In this document: positions 47,291-59,250 of the stretch, one piece after another | Layout of the letters: the number at the start of each line of letters is the position of its first letter | Numbering within the stretch: position 1 is the stretch's first letter | From: Acanthornis magna | Lineage: Eukaryota; Chordata; Aves; Passeriformes; Acanthizidae | Length of the DNA stretch: 64,000 nucleotides | Assembly (NCBI GenBank): GCA_036785705.1 | Contig: JAWUZG010000005.1 | Location: 2,972,001-3,036,000 of the forward strand | Direction of reading: 5' to 3' | The notes under the pieces: generated by a model | Databases searched by the model: none | Seen by the model: only the letters and a program-made list of their open reading frames with translations | Told to the model about the DNA's origin: nothing | Program-made: the position numbers and the translations under genes

Positions 47291-50200
47291 TGAATGAAAA
47301 CATTTTCTCGTTTCAGAAGCCCAAGTTCTGACAGAGTGTCCCGCAGACCCGTGACTCCCGCCGCAGTCAGCAGGTACGATTTTACACTCACTGCGTAAAC
47401 TCATCCAAGAAAAGCACCTGGAAGTTAACGTTGTGACAGCACCATGCCAGACAGCTTCCTGGTCAGAAATGTGTCATTATTCCCGGGTATCTTATTGTCC
47501 CTGTGAAATGAAAGAAAGCAGTTTTTACAGTTAAAAAACCTCCAGGAGTAGTTTGGGGAGTTGGTGCTCTGGGACTGGAAGACATACAGAGAAATTAGAT
47601 TCCTGCATAATTTGATCACTAAGGAGTAAAAAGCTAGGCTTGCGTGAGTATTTTTCTACCAGCCTGGATGAAGCCAAAATCTCATCACAGTGACTGGTAA
47701 GCTTTGGTGGGAGACTTAGATGATTCATGAGGACTTGGAGCCTTTCCTGGTAGCTTGGTCTGGTGAAGGTCAATAATCAGTGGAAGTGTCTTTAGCCTGA
47801 TCAGGAGCTTGTGAGATGAGTTGGTCCCATTCTGTAGTGCCTGCATTGACTCAGAGTTTTGGTCTGGGCAGAAAGGCATTAAATAGGACATGTGGCCCTG
47901 TCTGTCTCACCAGCCTGAGCCACACATCTGGGGATGAGACACAGCTCAGCTTTGGCACCGTCCAGAACCGAAACAAGCTGCTGCCAAACTTACATTGTCT
48001 TTACTCATGCCGGACTTTCTGCAGACAAGAATAAATCCCCTCCATGACTAATCTGTGCATGACTCACCAACTGTATCACAGCGCAGACCTCGAGGAGCTG
48101 TGGGAAACCACGGTGCACTGAGGCATGCTTGAAACGAACGCTGACCCCTCTCAGCAGCCAGCGGGGTTCATGCAGAAACTCGGGGCACAAGGCGGTTTCT
48201 GCAGAGCTGGGGCAGCGAGGGCACAGCGTGGTCCCCAGCCCTCCTGCTGCCCACTGCTCGGCTGTTTCATGGCCGGTCCCTGAGGCTGCCAGCCACCAAC
48301 CCATCATTGTTGTTGGTTTCCCAGCTTCTCTGCCCAAAGCCGTGTCACAGGGATTTTGAGGAGACCTCATGGAGCAAAGTGGTGGTGGTACAGCAGGGAA
48401 TGGGAGCAGGTGAAGGTGAGCTCAGTCTAAAAAGAGGAAAACACCTCGCTTAGGAAACAGGAGTGTAAATGTGTTACAAGAAGATAGAACAGCAATAGGC
48501 TGTGTGAGTCTCCTGCAGAAGATAAAGTAACCCCCAAAAGTCATGGTGCAATGATAAGATCAAGTTCATTTTAGTCATCCAAAGCAGTTTGAATTAAGCC
48601 CTTCCCTGTCCAGGCATATCTAACATACAGAGCTCAGCAATGGCTGTCTCCTGTGAGGAAAGTTGACAGCTTGCTTCTCCAGCCCCTGCTTAACTTGATA
48701 GTCATAACCAAACCCATCATTTCTCCTAATATGTAATATTACAAAAGGGATGTTTAAAAAGTCAAAAATTTCCCTGCATGGTCTAGTTTGCAACATTATT
48801 TTAAAACCTGTGCTCAGGCCTTGCTACTCTCTTGAGCACGAAGCAGTTGGGAGTGTTTCAGAGGAAGCTTGCTTAGCCCTGGGGGAATGGGTGAAGAGGG
48901 TGTTTCTGTGACTTGTTTTCAAACCCCTGTGGCTGTTTTGAGGAAAGGCTCCTGGGATTTTACACAGTCATGTACATCCCTTCTGACTCGGAAAGATGGG
49001 TTCTGTCCAGGGTTTGGCTAAAAAAAAAAAGAAAGGAGGGGCCCCCTTCAAAGGCTGAATTTTGCTGTTTTAGAAATAAAATGTGGCTAATGAAACCACC
49101 ATTCACCACCACCTTGCAGCGCTCCTCTGCCCATTCCTACATTAAATAAGGAAGCTAAGGAATGAATGCAAATATACCCAGGTTTGTTGTGGGCAGAGCA
49201 ATGGTAATAAAAGAGCACTGGGCTCCAGAGGCACCTGGAAGTGCAGATAAGATCAGATCAGCTCAAAGAAAGAGCCTGGCAGCCACAGTCCTGCTCCGTG
49301 GAACGTGGTGAGCCACAGCCCAGCCTGCCAGGAGCAGGTGCCACTGGCCTCCCTTCAGCTCTGCACCCTGCCTGGGAGACCAAGGGCTGTAGAGGAGGGA
49401 AAGAACAAATAAAAGTGGTTATTCCCACTTTCCTCAGTATTCCGCTGTGCCCCAAGTTGCTGCTTGCTTGCTAAGCTTCAGGCTGTTTGGTTTTCTCTTT
49501 TTTGAATTTGGCCGTGTCATTTCCACACTGGAAGCCTGTTTCACCGCGTTTCTGGCAAACCCCTTTGGTTAGACTTGTTTCACCACATCATGATTTCTTT
49601 TTATAGCCCACATCTGTCAGGAAAGCTCTGTCATTCATCATCTTCCTCTCTGCCGCATTCATCTTCAGCTGGGCACAAAACGTCCTTGTGCTTCTGAAGT
49701 AATGCAAGGCCTCCTGGCTCAGTGCAGAAGGGGCAGAGGGAGAATAGTCCTTATGCCCCTGGATGTAAAGGGTGTTCAGAAGTGGGGAAGAGGAGGAAAA
49801 AGAAGATCCTCAGCACACACAAAGTAGGCTGTGGGACTTCCACTCCCCTTCTCAGGGGCATCCCTTCAAGAGACAGCTGCCCCAGGCACCTCCCAAATTT
49901 GCCTGTGTCTATTCCTGGCTCATTCTGGTGGAGAGGAGCCTTTTCCCAGAAGCAGTTCCATGTTTGTGACTTTCAGGGCTGCATTTTCTCTCTTTCCCTC
50001 TTACTCATCTTTTTATGGATGAGAACTGTGTTGGTGCGGGCAACTGTGTTTAAACTTGGGACAGAACTGAAGCACAGCTGTATTTTGCTCACTGGGTCTG
50101 TATAGGCATAGTGGAAGTGTACCAGATACATGTAATAGTACGGATAAAGTTGTACAATTGCTGTTCTGTTGACAAGGTGACATTATCCATGGTAGAATTC

Positions 50201-51559
50201 TTGGATACTTTACACAAGGCCAAAAGGGGGAACAGAAGTCCTTCTGACCATGGTTTTGTTACAATCTCTTAGTTGTACCATGTTTGACAAAGGGCTTTCT
50301 TGAAGTTCCTTGGAGAAAGTTGATGTGCTTTTTCAGCAAACTCGTTTGGGGTGAATCTGGGGTGGCTGGAAATTTGGGTAAAAAATTGAGGTTTTGTGTA
50401 ACATCTGCTCAAAGCCACATCATGGTTGTGGTTGCTCCTCACTTACAGAGCTGAAACCATTTTCTAGGCACAGACCATCTCCATTTTCCAGAAACTTGGG
50501 CACAGATGGACCAAGGGCAGAATTTAATATATGAGCAGCAGTTACGTTCCAGTTGTTTGCTGGAGATGGATTTGGATTCCTGATTTGAAGTACCCATTTT
50601 TGACATTTTTGTAGTTGTGTGACTGCGTTGAAAGCAATGAGCAAATTCCCTTTGGCCTTGGTGGGCTCCAGAGGAGAATCCCCACTGAGGTAGCGGAAAG
50701 GCAGACGTGGGAGCCAGCACTCTGCTCTTCACCACCAGAGCCTGTCTCACTCCTCTGTATCTCTCTTGTACAGAGACAAATCAAAATTCAGGGACTTGTG
50801 CCACACTCTCTTCATAATGCATGTGTACAAATATTTGCATGCAGCAGTGGTTCAAAGGAGCCTGGAGATAGTATCTTAACTGTGGTGCTTTCCCAGACCA
50901 TTGCTGTGCTTTGCCTTTGTGAATAAAGGCAGTAGTGTCTGCAGTCAGGAGATCTCTCATATAGATTTAATCTGGCTGTTTTCTTCCCTAGGGAGCAGAG
51001 TTGAGGATAGCGAAGTTCAAGGTAGCGTGTGTTTGAGTTTTGCAAGCAGAATAGACATGGAAATTTGAAGCCTAAATTGCACATTCCTGTCTTCTTATGG
51101 AAATGTCGAGCAAAGAGGAAGCAGAGCCTTTGGTACTGATCATGTGCCAGTTTTTAAATACCAATACAGATCTAGAGAGTCTATTTATGAACACCCCATG
51201 TGTGTATGTGCACACAGGCACAGGCACTGGTACAGATACATACCTATGTGTGATGTTTATAAACATTGCACCACCCCTCTCTGATTATAGATCCCATTGA
51301 TGATCACTTTATTCATCTCGTGGCAGACCCATTTAAATGAAAATACATTCCCCACTTCCTTGCTACTATAAATTCCATGCTATGGGGAAGTAGCAGAGTG
51401 CTCTAGCTATACCTCCATGGAGAAATGCCCTGTTGAAGAGAGGAGTATTATACAGGGAACAATTGACAGCCCTTCACTTCAGTGGGTACATTTCTCTGTA
51501 CAGCTGCATCACCACTAATGATAAATGAGTAATGTTTGATAGCTGGCTCCGTTGCCTGA
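47291..51559. other. Non-coding, nothing recognised
   Basis: Frames up to 127 codons (49722-50105 plus) and 121 codons (48005-48370 minus), none with a known domain. A GC-richer patch lies at 48090-48360. A few ACAGGC-like units at 51213-51240 form a very short tandem. No gene supported. Confidence 0.5.
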
Positions 51560-51930
51560 CAGCTACGGTTTTGGCCAGAGGGCCACGACAGGCTTTAGAC
51601 TTCTGTTCAAAATGAGTTAAACATATTAGGTATTACGAAGCCACAGAAGCCTCGAGAATGAGTGCTGAAATGAGTTATCAAGGTATGCTCCTGGGTACAC
51701 AACTTGCAAAGCAGATGTCATTCTAATAATGTGTGATATAGAACATGTCTGGCCTAAACCCTGCTGGATGAAATATGAAGCCCCGTTGGTGATATTTAAT
51801 ACCATTTTATGAGGTGCCATCTTATAAAGACAATGCCCGCCTTATGTGGAATGCTTAAGGTATTTTGCCAAAGGCACTGGGAGGTATCTGAACTAAGTAG
51901 AATTTTTATTATTTTATAAGCCTTTACTTT
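51560..51930. other. Candidate conserved non-coding element
   Basis: Non-repetitive and low in frames (64 codons at most). Words include ATGAGTTATCAAGG, GATATTTAATACC, AGGTATTTTGCC and TTCTAATAATGTG. The call rests on texture only. Confidence 0.22.
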
Positions 51931-53379
51931 GTAATATTTCTGTTTCTACATTATTGTGGTACTAGCTGCACTAACCCTTTGTCTAGTGAACTTCATGAGT
52001 GGTTTGCTGATAGATTGACTGATAGCCATGGCTGCCTGTGGATGTAAAGGCCAGTTTCTACCTAAATATATTCCTAGCAAAAAAATAAAGTAGAAAGCAG
52101 ACTTCAAAAGGAAATAAAGCTTTACGTGAGGCACTTTTGGAAAAGAGGTCCTTGAAGCTATGAGATCCAGAGGTTTCAGTGTTTTTTAAGGGAGTGAGGC
52201 CTGGCAAGGCTGTGAGTTTGTGTATTACAGCTGCAACATTCATTTTGTCTTGAATTCCTGTTGTAAACTTTGACTTCCTGTTGAGATTTCTGGGTCCCTT
52301 TGCTGATATCCCAAGGACATACATCGAGGCACTTAGTTTAGGGAGGATGATGAGTGTTTCCACTCTCCAGTTCTCTCTTTATTTACATATTTTCATTTAA
52401 GGCTGCTTTTGTGGAACCCAATTGCCTCCTTGTTCAGGTCTGTTGGAAAGCGGAGGCAGAGTGAGCGCAAGTGGTTATTCTGAGCAAATTAGGTATCTCC
52501 TCCCTGGGATGCAAAGCCCGTGCTGACAGCGCTGCGGAGTTAAAGACCCCAGTGGGGGTGATACTTACATTTCAGTGATGCTGAGTCAGTGCAAATGGGC
52601 TCAGTGCTGAGAGCCCATCGCCGCTGCCGGAGGATCTGGCCCACCGCAGCACAGGAGTAGTTTTCTTGCCTTAATCCTACATCATGCTGTATCTCACAGC
52701 TCTTCTAGTCTTCCCTGCTTCTCTGTTCTGCCTCTCCCAAGAAAATAGTGCCCATGACCTAGAAAGCAGCCACTTCCCAGAGCACTCACCAGGGAAGGCT
52801 GATGTGGCGCAGCTTTTGCTCAGTGGCTTGATCCAGCAGGGTGTCTCTGGCAGGTCAGGCCAGGGTCCCCAGGTCTCCTCCCTCGAGGGTCCCCTGCTCA
52901 GCCATGATCCGACTTGGTGAACCTCACAGAACCAGGTCCCTGTGACTACTTCTGCTGATTTGCTTGTCTGAATAAACATCAGCACTAAAGAAATTACTCA
53001 GCTCGGTATGCCAGTGACCACCGCACAGAACTTCCAGCTAGAATGACATTCCTGTGCTAAAATATTTGTCAGTTCTTGCTCTTAATCCTAATGCTCTCGT
53101 TCTGCTTCCCCGGGTAAGTGTTCTCTCAATGTGTGGTAGTGCAGCCTGATGCGAGGAGGTGTTAGGTTAATTCCCTTTGATAAAACCCTACTAACTTTTT
53201 TTTGCCCTTGAAAAACTTGCTTTCCCTTCCAAATGCATCATCCTGCGAGCCCAAGGTTCGCAGATATTCAGATTCATCTTCCTTTATACCATAAACATGC
53301 CAGATATATATAATCCATTTGGACACTGGCAAGTGATGACTATCAGAGGCAGAATGGGTACTGAGGGGCCCATAGTTAT
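51931..53379. other. Non-coding, nothing recognised
   Basis: Frames up to 102 codons (52677-52985 minus), with an overlapping plus frame and no domains. No repeat recognised. Confidence 0.5.
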
Positions 53380-53800
53380 ACAGAAACATCAGCTTGGCAG
53401 CAGCTCATCCATCGTGCTGGATGATCTGTCCATCTCCCTGCCTATGGCTTGTAGCACGTAAAATGCAGAGGGAAAGTCAGACCAAATATTCTGTGTGCGA
53501 TGTTCATCGCATCTCAGCCCGGCTTTTCTGGCCTCAGTTTTAAACGCACTCATGGACCAACTGTCTGGTCGAGACGCTGCCTTTTGAAAGAAACATGTCT
53601 TAGAAATTCCTGAAAGTCGCTGCTCAGTGTGTGACATGTCAAGTTACATCTGCTGTGTCACGAAACATCAGCGTGTTGGGAAAGACCGTAATGAAAGGTG
53701 ACAAGACATGCTGTAAACAGTTTCGGTCGATGTTTTTATTTATCCTAGAGCAAATTTCATGCAATATCATGATCGTGGGGAGAATTCAGCTTCTGTTCCA
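53380..53800. other. Candidate conserved non-coding element
   Basis: Non-repetitive sequence with an unusually even mix of CpG-containing words (CGATGTTCATCGC, GGTCGAGACGC, TTTCGGTCGATG). GAAACATCAGC occurs twice, at about 53383 and 53661. It overlaps the start of the longest open frame in the window. Regulatory or coding status is unresolved. Confidence 0.22.
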
Positions 53801-54434
53801 TCACTCAGCAAAACTTTTGCCTGTGGTGCTCTGTCGACTGACCCTGAACATTTTGGGTGTGGAGGTAGGTCACCCTTCCAGCCGAGTGCTGTCGGGATCG
53901 CTGCCCCTGCCCCAGTGCCTGTGGTGGTGGGTCTGTGCTCAGCAGACCCCACAGACCCATGAGGGGTCGGGAGTGCTGGGGTGGCATCTCCCCCCAGCCT
54001 CAGCTGTGTCCCACCACGCACACAGCTGCTGCGTGGGGAATTCCCCCGTCTCCCAGCGAACGTGTGGCTGGGCACGGGGCTCCCCGAGAGGAGCTGTGTG
54101 GGATAACTCAGAGTTCCCACGACGTACCAGGGCACTTCGTGGGGCTTTCTTTGCCTCTCAGAGAAAGCTCATAAACCCATTTGCAAATCCTCCGTTTGAG
54201 CTGTACAGGTGGCTCATGTTTATCGAGGTTTTCTACTTGGAGCTCATTTCCTTAAAATCTGTCCTTATGTTTGCTAAAATCCACACAGCCCCTGTTCCAA
54301 GCTGTGCGAGGCTTTTAGCTCCTTTTTTCCTCTCAGCATTTTTTGCCTATATTGTTTCAGGAGTCAAATGGGGAAATGCACGGAGCTGGGAGATTAAAGA
54401 TGTAAATTTTATAAACAGAAATCAAAGGTCCTAA
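53801..54434. other. GC-richer segment within the longest open frame
   Basis: The frame 53631-54434 (plus, 267 codons) crosses this segment. From 53880 to 54130 stop codons are rare in several phases because of GC, and two minus-strand frames overlap it. The peptide shows no domain, signal peptide or repeat that I recognise. I do not call it a gene. Confidence 0.4.
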
Positions 54435-57400
54435 ATCCTGAGCAAAGAAAAGCCTACATAAGTATGAACATTAAAAAACATACATAAATAGTACTTCAAG
54501 GCTGAACGTGTTAAATTATTCAACAGTTAAGTCATAAGTGTTCTTAAACTTAAGTATAAAAATGCCCTTGACAATATTTCATAGCTGTGCATTTCTTTAA
54601 AATATTTAGCATTCTCATTAAAGAGAATGACTTTATTTTATATATTAGTTACACTCCTGCTTGTTAATATGAAGGAATTTAGTAGCAAAGAGCATTCTTA
54701 TGTATATAAGCCAAAGACAATTTACATACAAAGTTGGACGACTATTCACTTTTTATTTATTCCTGGATCATCTGCATCCACGCAGAGCTATATAGCATTT
54801 AAACAAATTTGTTCCTTAATGTGTAGTATTAATATCTCCTGCCCCAAAATATCATTTGTTAATGCCATCGCAGAGACAGGTTCATTCAAAGCTACATGGA
54901 AGTTCTTGCCTTTGAAAGACTTAATGAACCTTACATTTTTGGTATACTGCACAGTGTAATGCCTATTACATATTCATTGCCAGAATGGAAGATTTCCTTT
55001 AACTCTGAGCTTCCTGGTCTAGTTCACTGTAAAACATTGTCAAAAGTCACAAGAGACTTTCGCTGAAAATTGTGACTCTTGATAGCAGGATGTAATGGGG
55101 AGGTTTAGAATAGAAGAACCAGTGGTATATGGGCCCAGGGGGAATCGTTCTGACAGACAAATGGATGGATAATACAGTTTTTGACATAATGGGATGAAAA
55201 AGTTTATGCCAGAAAGAACTGAATTAAAGTTATTACTTTGAGGAAATTTTGAAGTTCTCAAGACCAGCGGTATTACCTGCGTGCGTTTCATTTTGCTGCA
55301 TCTCTGCATAACAGGTTTTTAAACAGGGTTGGTTTTGAATTGATTTATAAGCTTACTAACAAATCTGCAAGCAAAATTGTAGCTACTTTCTTAGAAATAA
55401 CCCCAGTAACATCATTTTAAAGGGGGTTGTTTTGGGAGCAGGAGTTTTTGATCTCTCTGGTTTTTGCAAGTCCGGCATCATCAGTTTGCCTCTCAACTCC
55501 CTTTTGTAAGGACAGCAAAACAAAAAAAGGCTATTATTCTGCATGTTCCTCTGGAATAGTAGGAGGTAGCATAGAGCAATGTTATTTCGTATAAATTTCT
55601 TTTTCTCAGTGCTTTGTGAACTTTGGAAATTCACAGCTCTGAGATCCCTGAGCCCTGGTGAGACGCAGAAATCAGCTCGTGCACAAACCATTGCAAACCC
55701 AAGGCTTTAGTTATTCAAGGCCATAAAAAAAAAAAAAAAAAAAAAAAGGGAGTGTACGTTTTTCTGCTTGTTATTTTTAGGTGTTATTTTTAGCTCAGCA
55801 GGGCTGGGCTGCCAGTCAGACATGTCTTTGAGGGGTGCACGTGTGCACCCAAGGGTTTGACCACAGGTCTCTGGAGAGGGGACAGTGCAATAACAGCCAC
55901 TGCTCCCCAAAGCCTCTGCCTGAGCTGTGTTTCATTTTAGCTGGTAGGGACTAAGCCAACGGCTGAAATGCAGAAATAAGAGCGGCGGAGAGAGGCCCTC
56001 ATAATGGCAGAGATGAAAAATGTGTTAGCGCAGAACAATGAAGTGATGGTAAATCTGAGATGTAGGCACCAGTCACCACTTGTACCATGCTGTTGTCAGA
56101 AGTGTGTTGAGATATCGGAGAGAGCAGGCTGAGAAAGGGAAGCTAATTATACCACATTATTCACTTCTGCTCATTAGGTGTAGTACAAAAGCCCTGCTTT
56201 TTATGTATATATTAAAGTGCTGAGGACTACAGGAATAGATAACTTCATGTTTCTTTTGTCTTTCTAGTGGGTCAGTTCAGACAGAAAAATTGTGTTTTCA
56301 CAGACATGCAACTTTCCATCCTGCAGAGTTAGGGATTTCCTCCTGCATCACCTCTAACACATAGAAAAAGACAACTCCCTCCCTCTTGAAACCCAACAAA
56401 GCTCCTGTTGCCCGTGACAATTCCTCACCCTGTGCCTGTGTGAGAGTGTGTGGGATGGTTCTTGCCTTCTCCCCTCTGCTCAGCATAGGCACCTGTGTCC
56501 ATGAAAAAGCTCTTCCTCCTTAATCCCTCTTCCCCACATAGCTCCAGGGGCAATTTGACAGCCCCAAACTTCTCCACTGCTGACATCCATGCCTCAGTTA
56601 CACTGTCCCCTTGTACTGCCACTGGTCCCTCCGCCACCCCAAGGCCACAGACACCTCTCCAGATGAGTGTCAATGAAATGAACACAACTGCTTAATAAAC
56701 TTTGGGTGGTACATATAATACATTCTGCCTTAGATGTTTTACCTGCCTCACAATCCTCATATTGCACTCGGATCTGTAAATGAGCCATTAGGAAAAGATG
56801 AAGCGGAAGGCAGAGGATCGGTTTATTGAAATTATTTATATATGAGAAATACCTGACTTTCAAAATTCATGGCTCTTTAATGCTCAAGTCACAGAGAACA
56901 CATTAAATCTATGAGGAGAGGAGCAGGTATTGCACTTCCACACTGCGGTGAATGAAATCAGATTTGGGCATTGAAACCTACCCTTCCCCACAATGAAAAT
57001 TGCCTTGCTCTTCTAATTATGAGCATCACAAAAGTCACTGCTTCAGTGAAATACCCTGCAGCTACACAAAAGGATAGAATGGAGAAGCACACATCTACCA
57101 ATAAGTGGCACTGAGCATCTACTCCATTTCTCACACAGGTTGGCATATCTCTCAGTGGTCCATCTGGTAGAATTGGATGGCATTTATCAGGAAATAATCC
57201 AATTGTGGCATGCCAAAACCTGAACATGAAAAGTACTTGTGCCTAGTGTCAATCATTCACCCTCTGACAGTTCAATAAACATCCTTTCTGTGATGGTTTT
57301 CAGGAACACTGACACCCAAAATGCTGGAAACAATGCCAGAGATGGAAATGACAATGCTTCTGTGAAACATCAAAAGGGGCCGACACAACCTGGCATGGAT

Positions 57401-58124
57401 TTTGCCAAGTGTTGCTTAGCAATACATCACGCTTGTGGGCCACTGGCGTGTCAGGATTAGCTGCGAGGGGAGCGATATTCACACCTTTGCTGGGAACGCA
57501 TCCTTCCCAAATAAAGCAGCACAAGGCAGGGAAGTGCAGCATCAGCAGGAGCAGGGGATGCCACAGCCACAATATACAATTCTAGGCTTCCGAAAAGCCA
57601 TCTGCTCTCCCCAGTTGTCTTCCTCGGGCATGGAAAGATGTAGTGCCTCAACCCAGTGCCACGGTGGTGCTGTCCTGCCCAGCTCGTGGGCTCGGAGGGT
57701 ACAAGGAGGTTTCATGGTCTTTTTCTTTCAGAGGGGACTAAACTTTGCTACCAGAAGCTCATGCAGGCAGAATTTGACCTGGACTGGGTCGGCCTCTGGG
57801 CTCATGGGACGGTGACAACGTGTAGGAAGAAAGACTGTACCTGGAATTAGGAGGTGAATGACCAATATGACTCCTAACAAAGTGTGAAACAGGGGTGGTT
57901 ATTTTATCAGCAAAATTGGTGGCAGCAGAAAGAGGATACAGGGAGCTCTTGGTAACAAAAGAAAAAACCTGTTCACTTCCTGAACTTCCCAAGTGAGCCA
58001 CTCTCCCTGGTGCCTGGATGTGCCTCTGGAGCCACCCCCACCCTGCAAGGGATCCTGAAGGGCAAAAGCAGCTTTTCCAGAAAAGTGAAGAGTGTGCAGT
58101 GGCCGGAGGGAAAACATATTATTT
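54435..58124. other. Non-coding; A23 run at 55725-55747
   Basis: AT-rich at 54470-54960. A run of 23 A at 55725-55747 follows TCAAGGCCAT without a nearby AATAAA, so a retrotransposed origin is unproven. Frames include 126 codons (57435-57815 plus), with opposing frames and no domain. Confidence 0.5.
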
Positions 58125-58262
58125 GATATTGCAGGCACCACTTTGCCACTGAGGAGGAAACTGAATCAGTGGAAGTGAAATAACTTGCCTGAAGCCACCG
58201 ACAGACCTGGGAACTAAACTCTGGCCTCCTTCATGTGCCAAATTCTGGAGCAGAGGCTCACG
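58125..58262 (-). mobile_element. MIR-like CORE-SINE fragment, minus strand
   Basis: Reads as the reverse complement of MIR: TGAGGAGGAAACTGAATCAG, GTGAAATAACTTGCCTGAAG, CCACCGACAGACCTGGGAAC, AAACTCTGGCCTCC and AATTCTGGAGCAGAG. The order matches GATGAGGAAACTGAGGC, TAAGTAACTTGCCC, CACACAGCTAG and CTGGAGCC of the antisense MIR. A good match for its age. Confidence 0.75.
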
Positions 58263-59104
58263 AGGTCTAACCAAATTGCCTTTTATCTGTGTGCCTGGTA
58301 GATGGGAGTGGGAGGAATGTCTGCATATCAAATCGGGGGGTTTTGTCCATCTCGAAATTCCAGGTTTCCAGATCCAGGAACCAACTGACACCTGGAGCTG
58401 CCTTTTTGGTGTGGTGAGGACAGACCTGCAGGTCCAAACACAGATGTGCCAGCCAAGCCTGAGCAAACAGAGGCGCTGGGATCTGCTGTGAGTCCAGAGC
58501 CTGGAGGGAGGCAACAGCCTGGGGAGGCACTTGTGGGGCAGTGCTGGCTCACCACTACCCCCATTGGCTCAGGGCTGTCTAGTTCATAGTCACCACAGTG
58601 GTGGTGGGGCTGCAAATTCCATGGAAGAGGTGCTTCCTGACAGAGTGCTCTGAAGAGAAATCCTGAGGTGTGCAGATCCTTATATATACTTATGACAGTT
58701 TTCCAGGGAGAAGTGCAAGCTAACTCCATCAGTGCCTTTGAGCCCTGACTTGTTAATTGGCATTACTTCTAATTCCCAGCTATATTTTAAGGTATGAACC
58801 TAAGGAATTTTAAAGTCATTATGTGGGTGAGGGACTGATAAAAATAAATCCTTCAGGTTTGAAAGTGGCAGAGAGGGAATAAAAGGTGTTAAGAAATCCA
58901 GGAGTTTTCAGCCAATTGGTTCAAAAAAGCATCCAGGTGGACTGCAGCTCCTGGAGAAAGGTCACTGATACTACTCTGGATACCTCTTTTTATGAACTTT
59001 ATGCATCACATAAAATAAATTTAAAGCAGTTTAATTTAACAGTCTAATTAGTCATGGTTTTTTCATCTTGTCTATTTAACTATACATGGAACAAAGAGAA
59101 AGAC
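58263..59104. other. Non-coding, nothing recognised
   Basis: A 133-codon minus frame (58328-58729) overlaps other frames and has no domain. Confidence 0.5.
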
Positions 59105-59250
59105 ACAGGGCCAAATTCAGAGCTGGCACAAATCAGCTTTGCAAGTCCAGGAAGCCATTCCTGCTCATCCAGGGATGAATACGGATGCCAGTGGCCAAAT
59201 TTGTCCCTGGAGATAACACCCCTTGTGTCTGGAGATTTGAATTTGGCTGC
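59105..59250. mobile_element. Small palindromic element, possible ancient DNA transposon
   Basis: GCCAAATTCA at 59110-59119 and TGAATTTGGC at 59238-59247 form a perfect 10-bp inverted pair about 138 bp apart. Between them lie CACAAATCAGC, CCAGGGATGAATACGG and a second GGCCAAATTTG. The pattern recalls old palindromic non-autonomous elements of amniotes that start with 'GGGCCAAATTC'. The family name is uncertain, and no target duplication was found. Confidence 0.4.

Noticed and set aside
55725..55747. A23 run as the tail of a processed pseudogene
   Set aside because: No nearby AATAAA and no recognisable gene or LINE/SINE body upstream.
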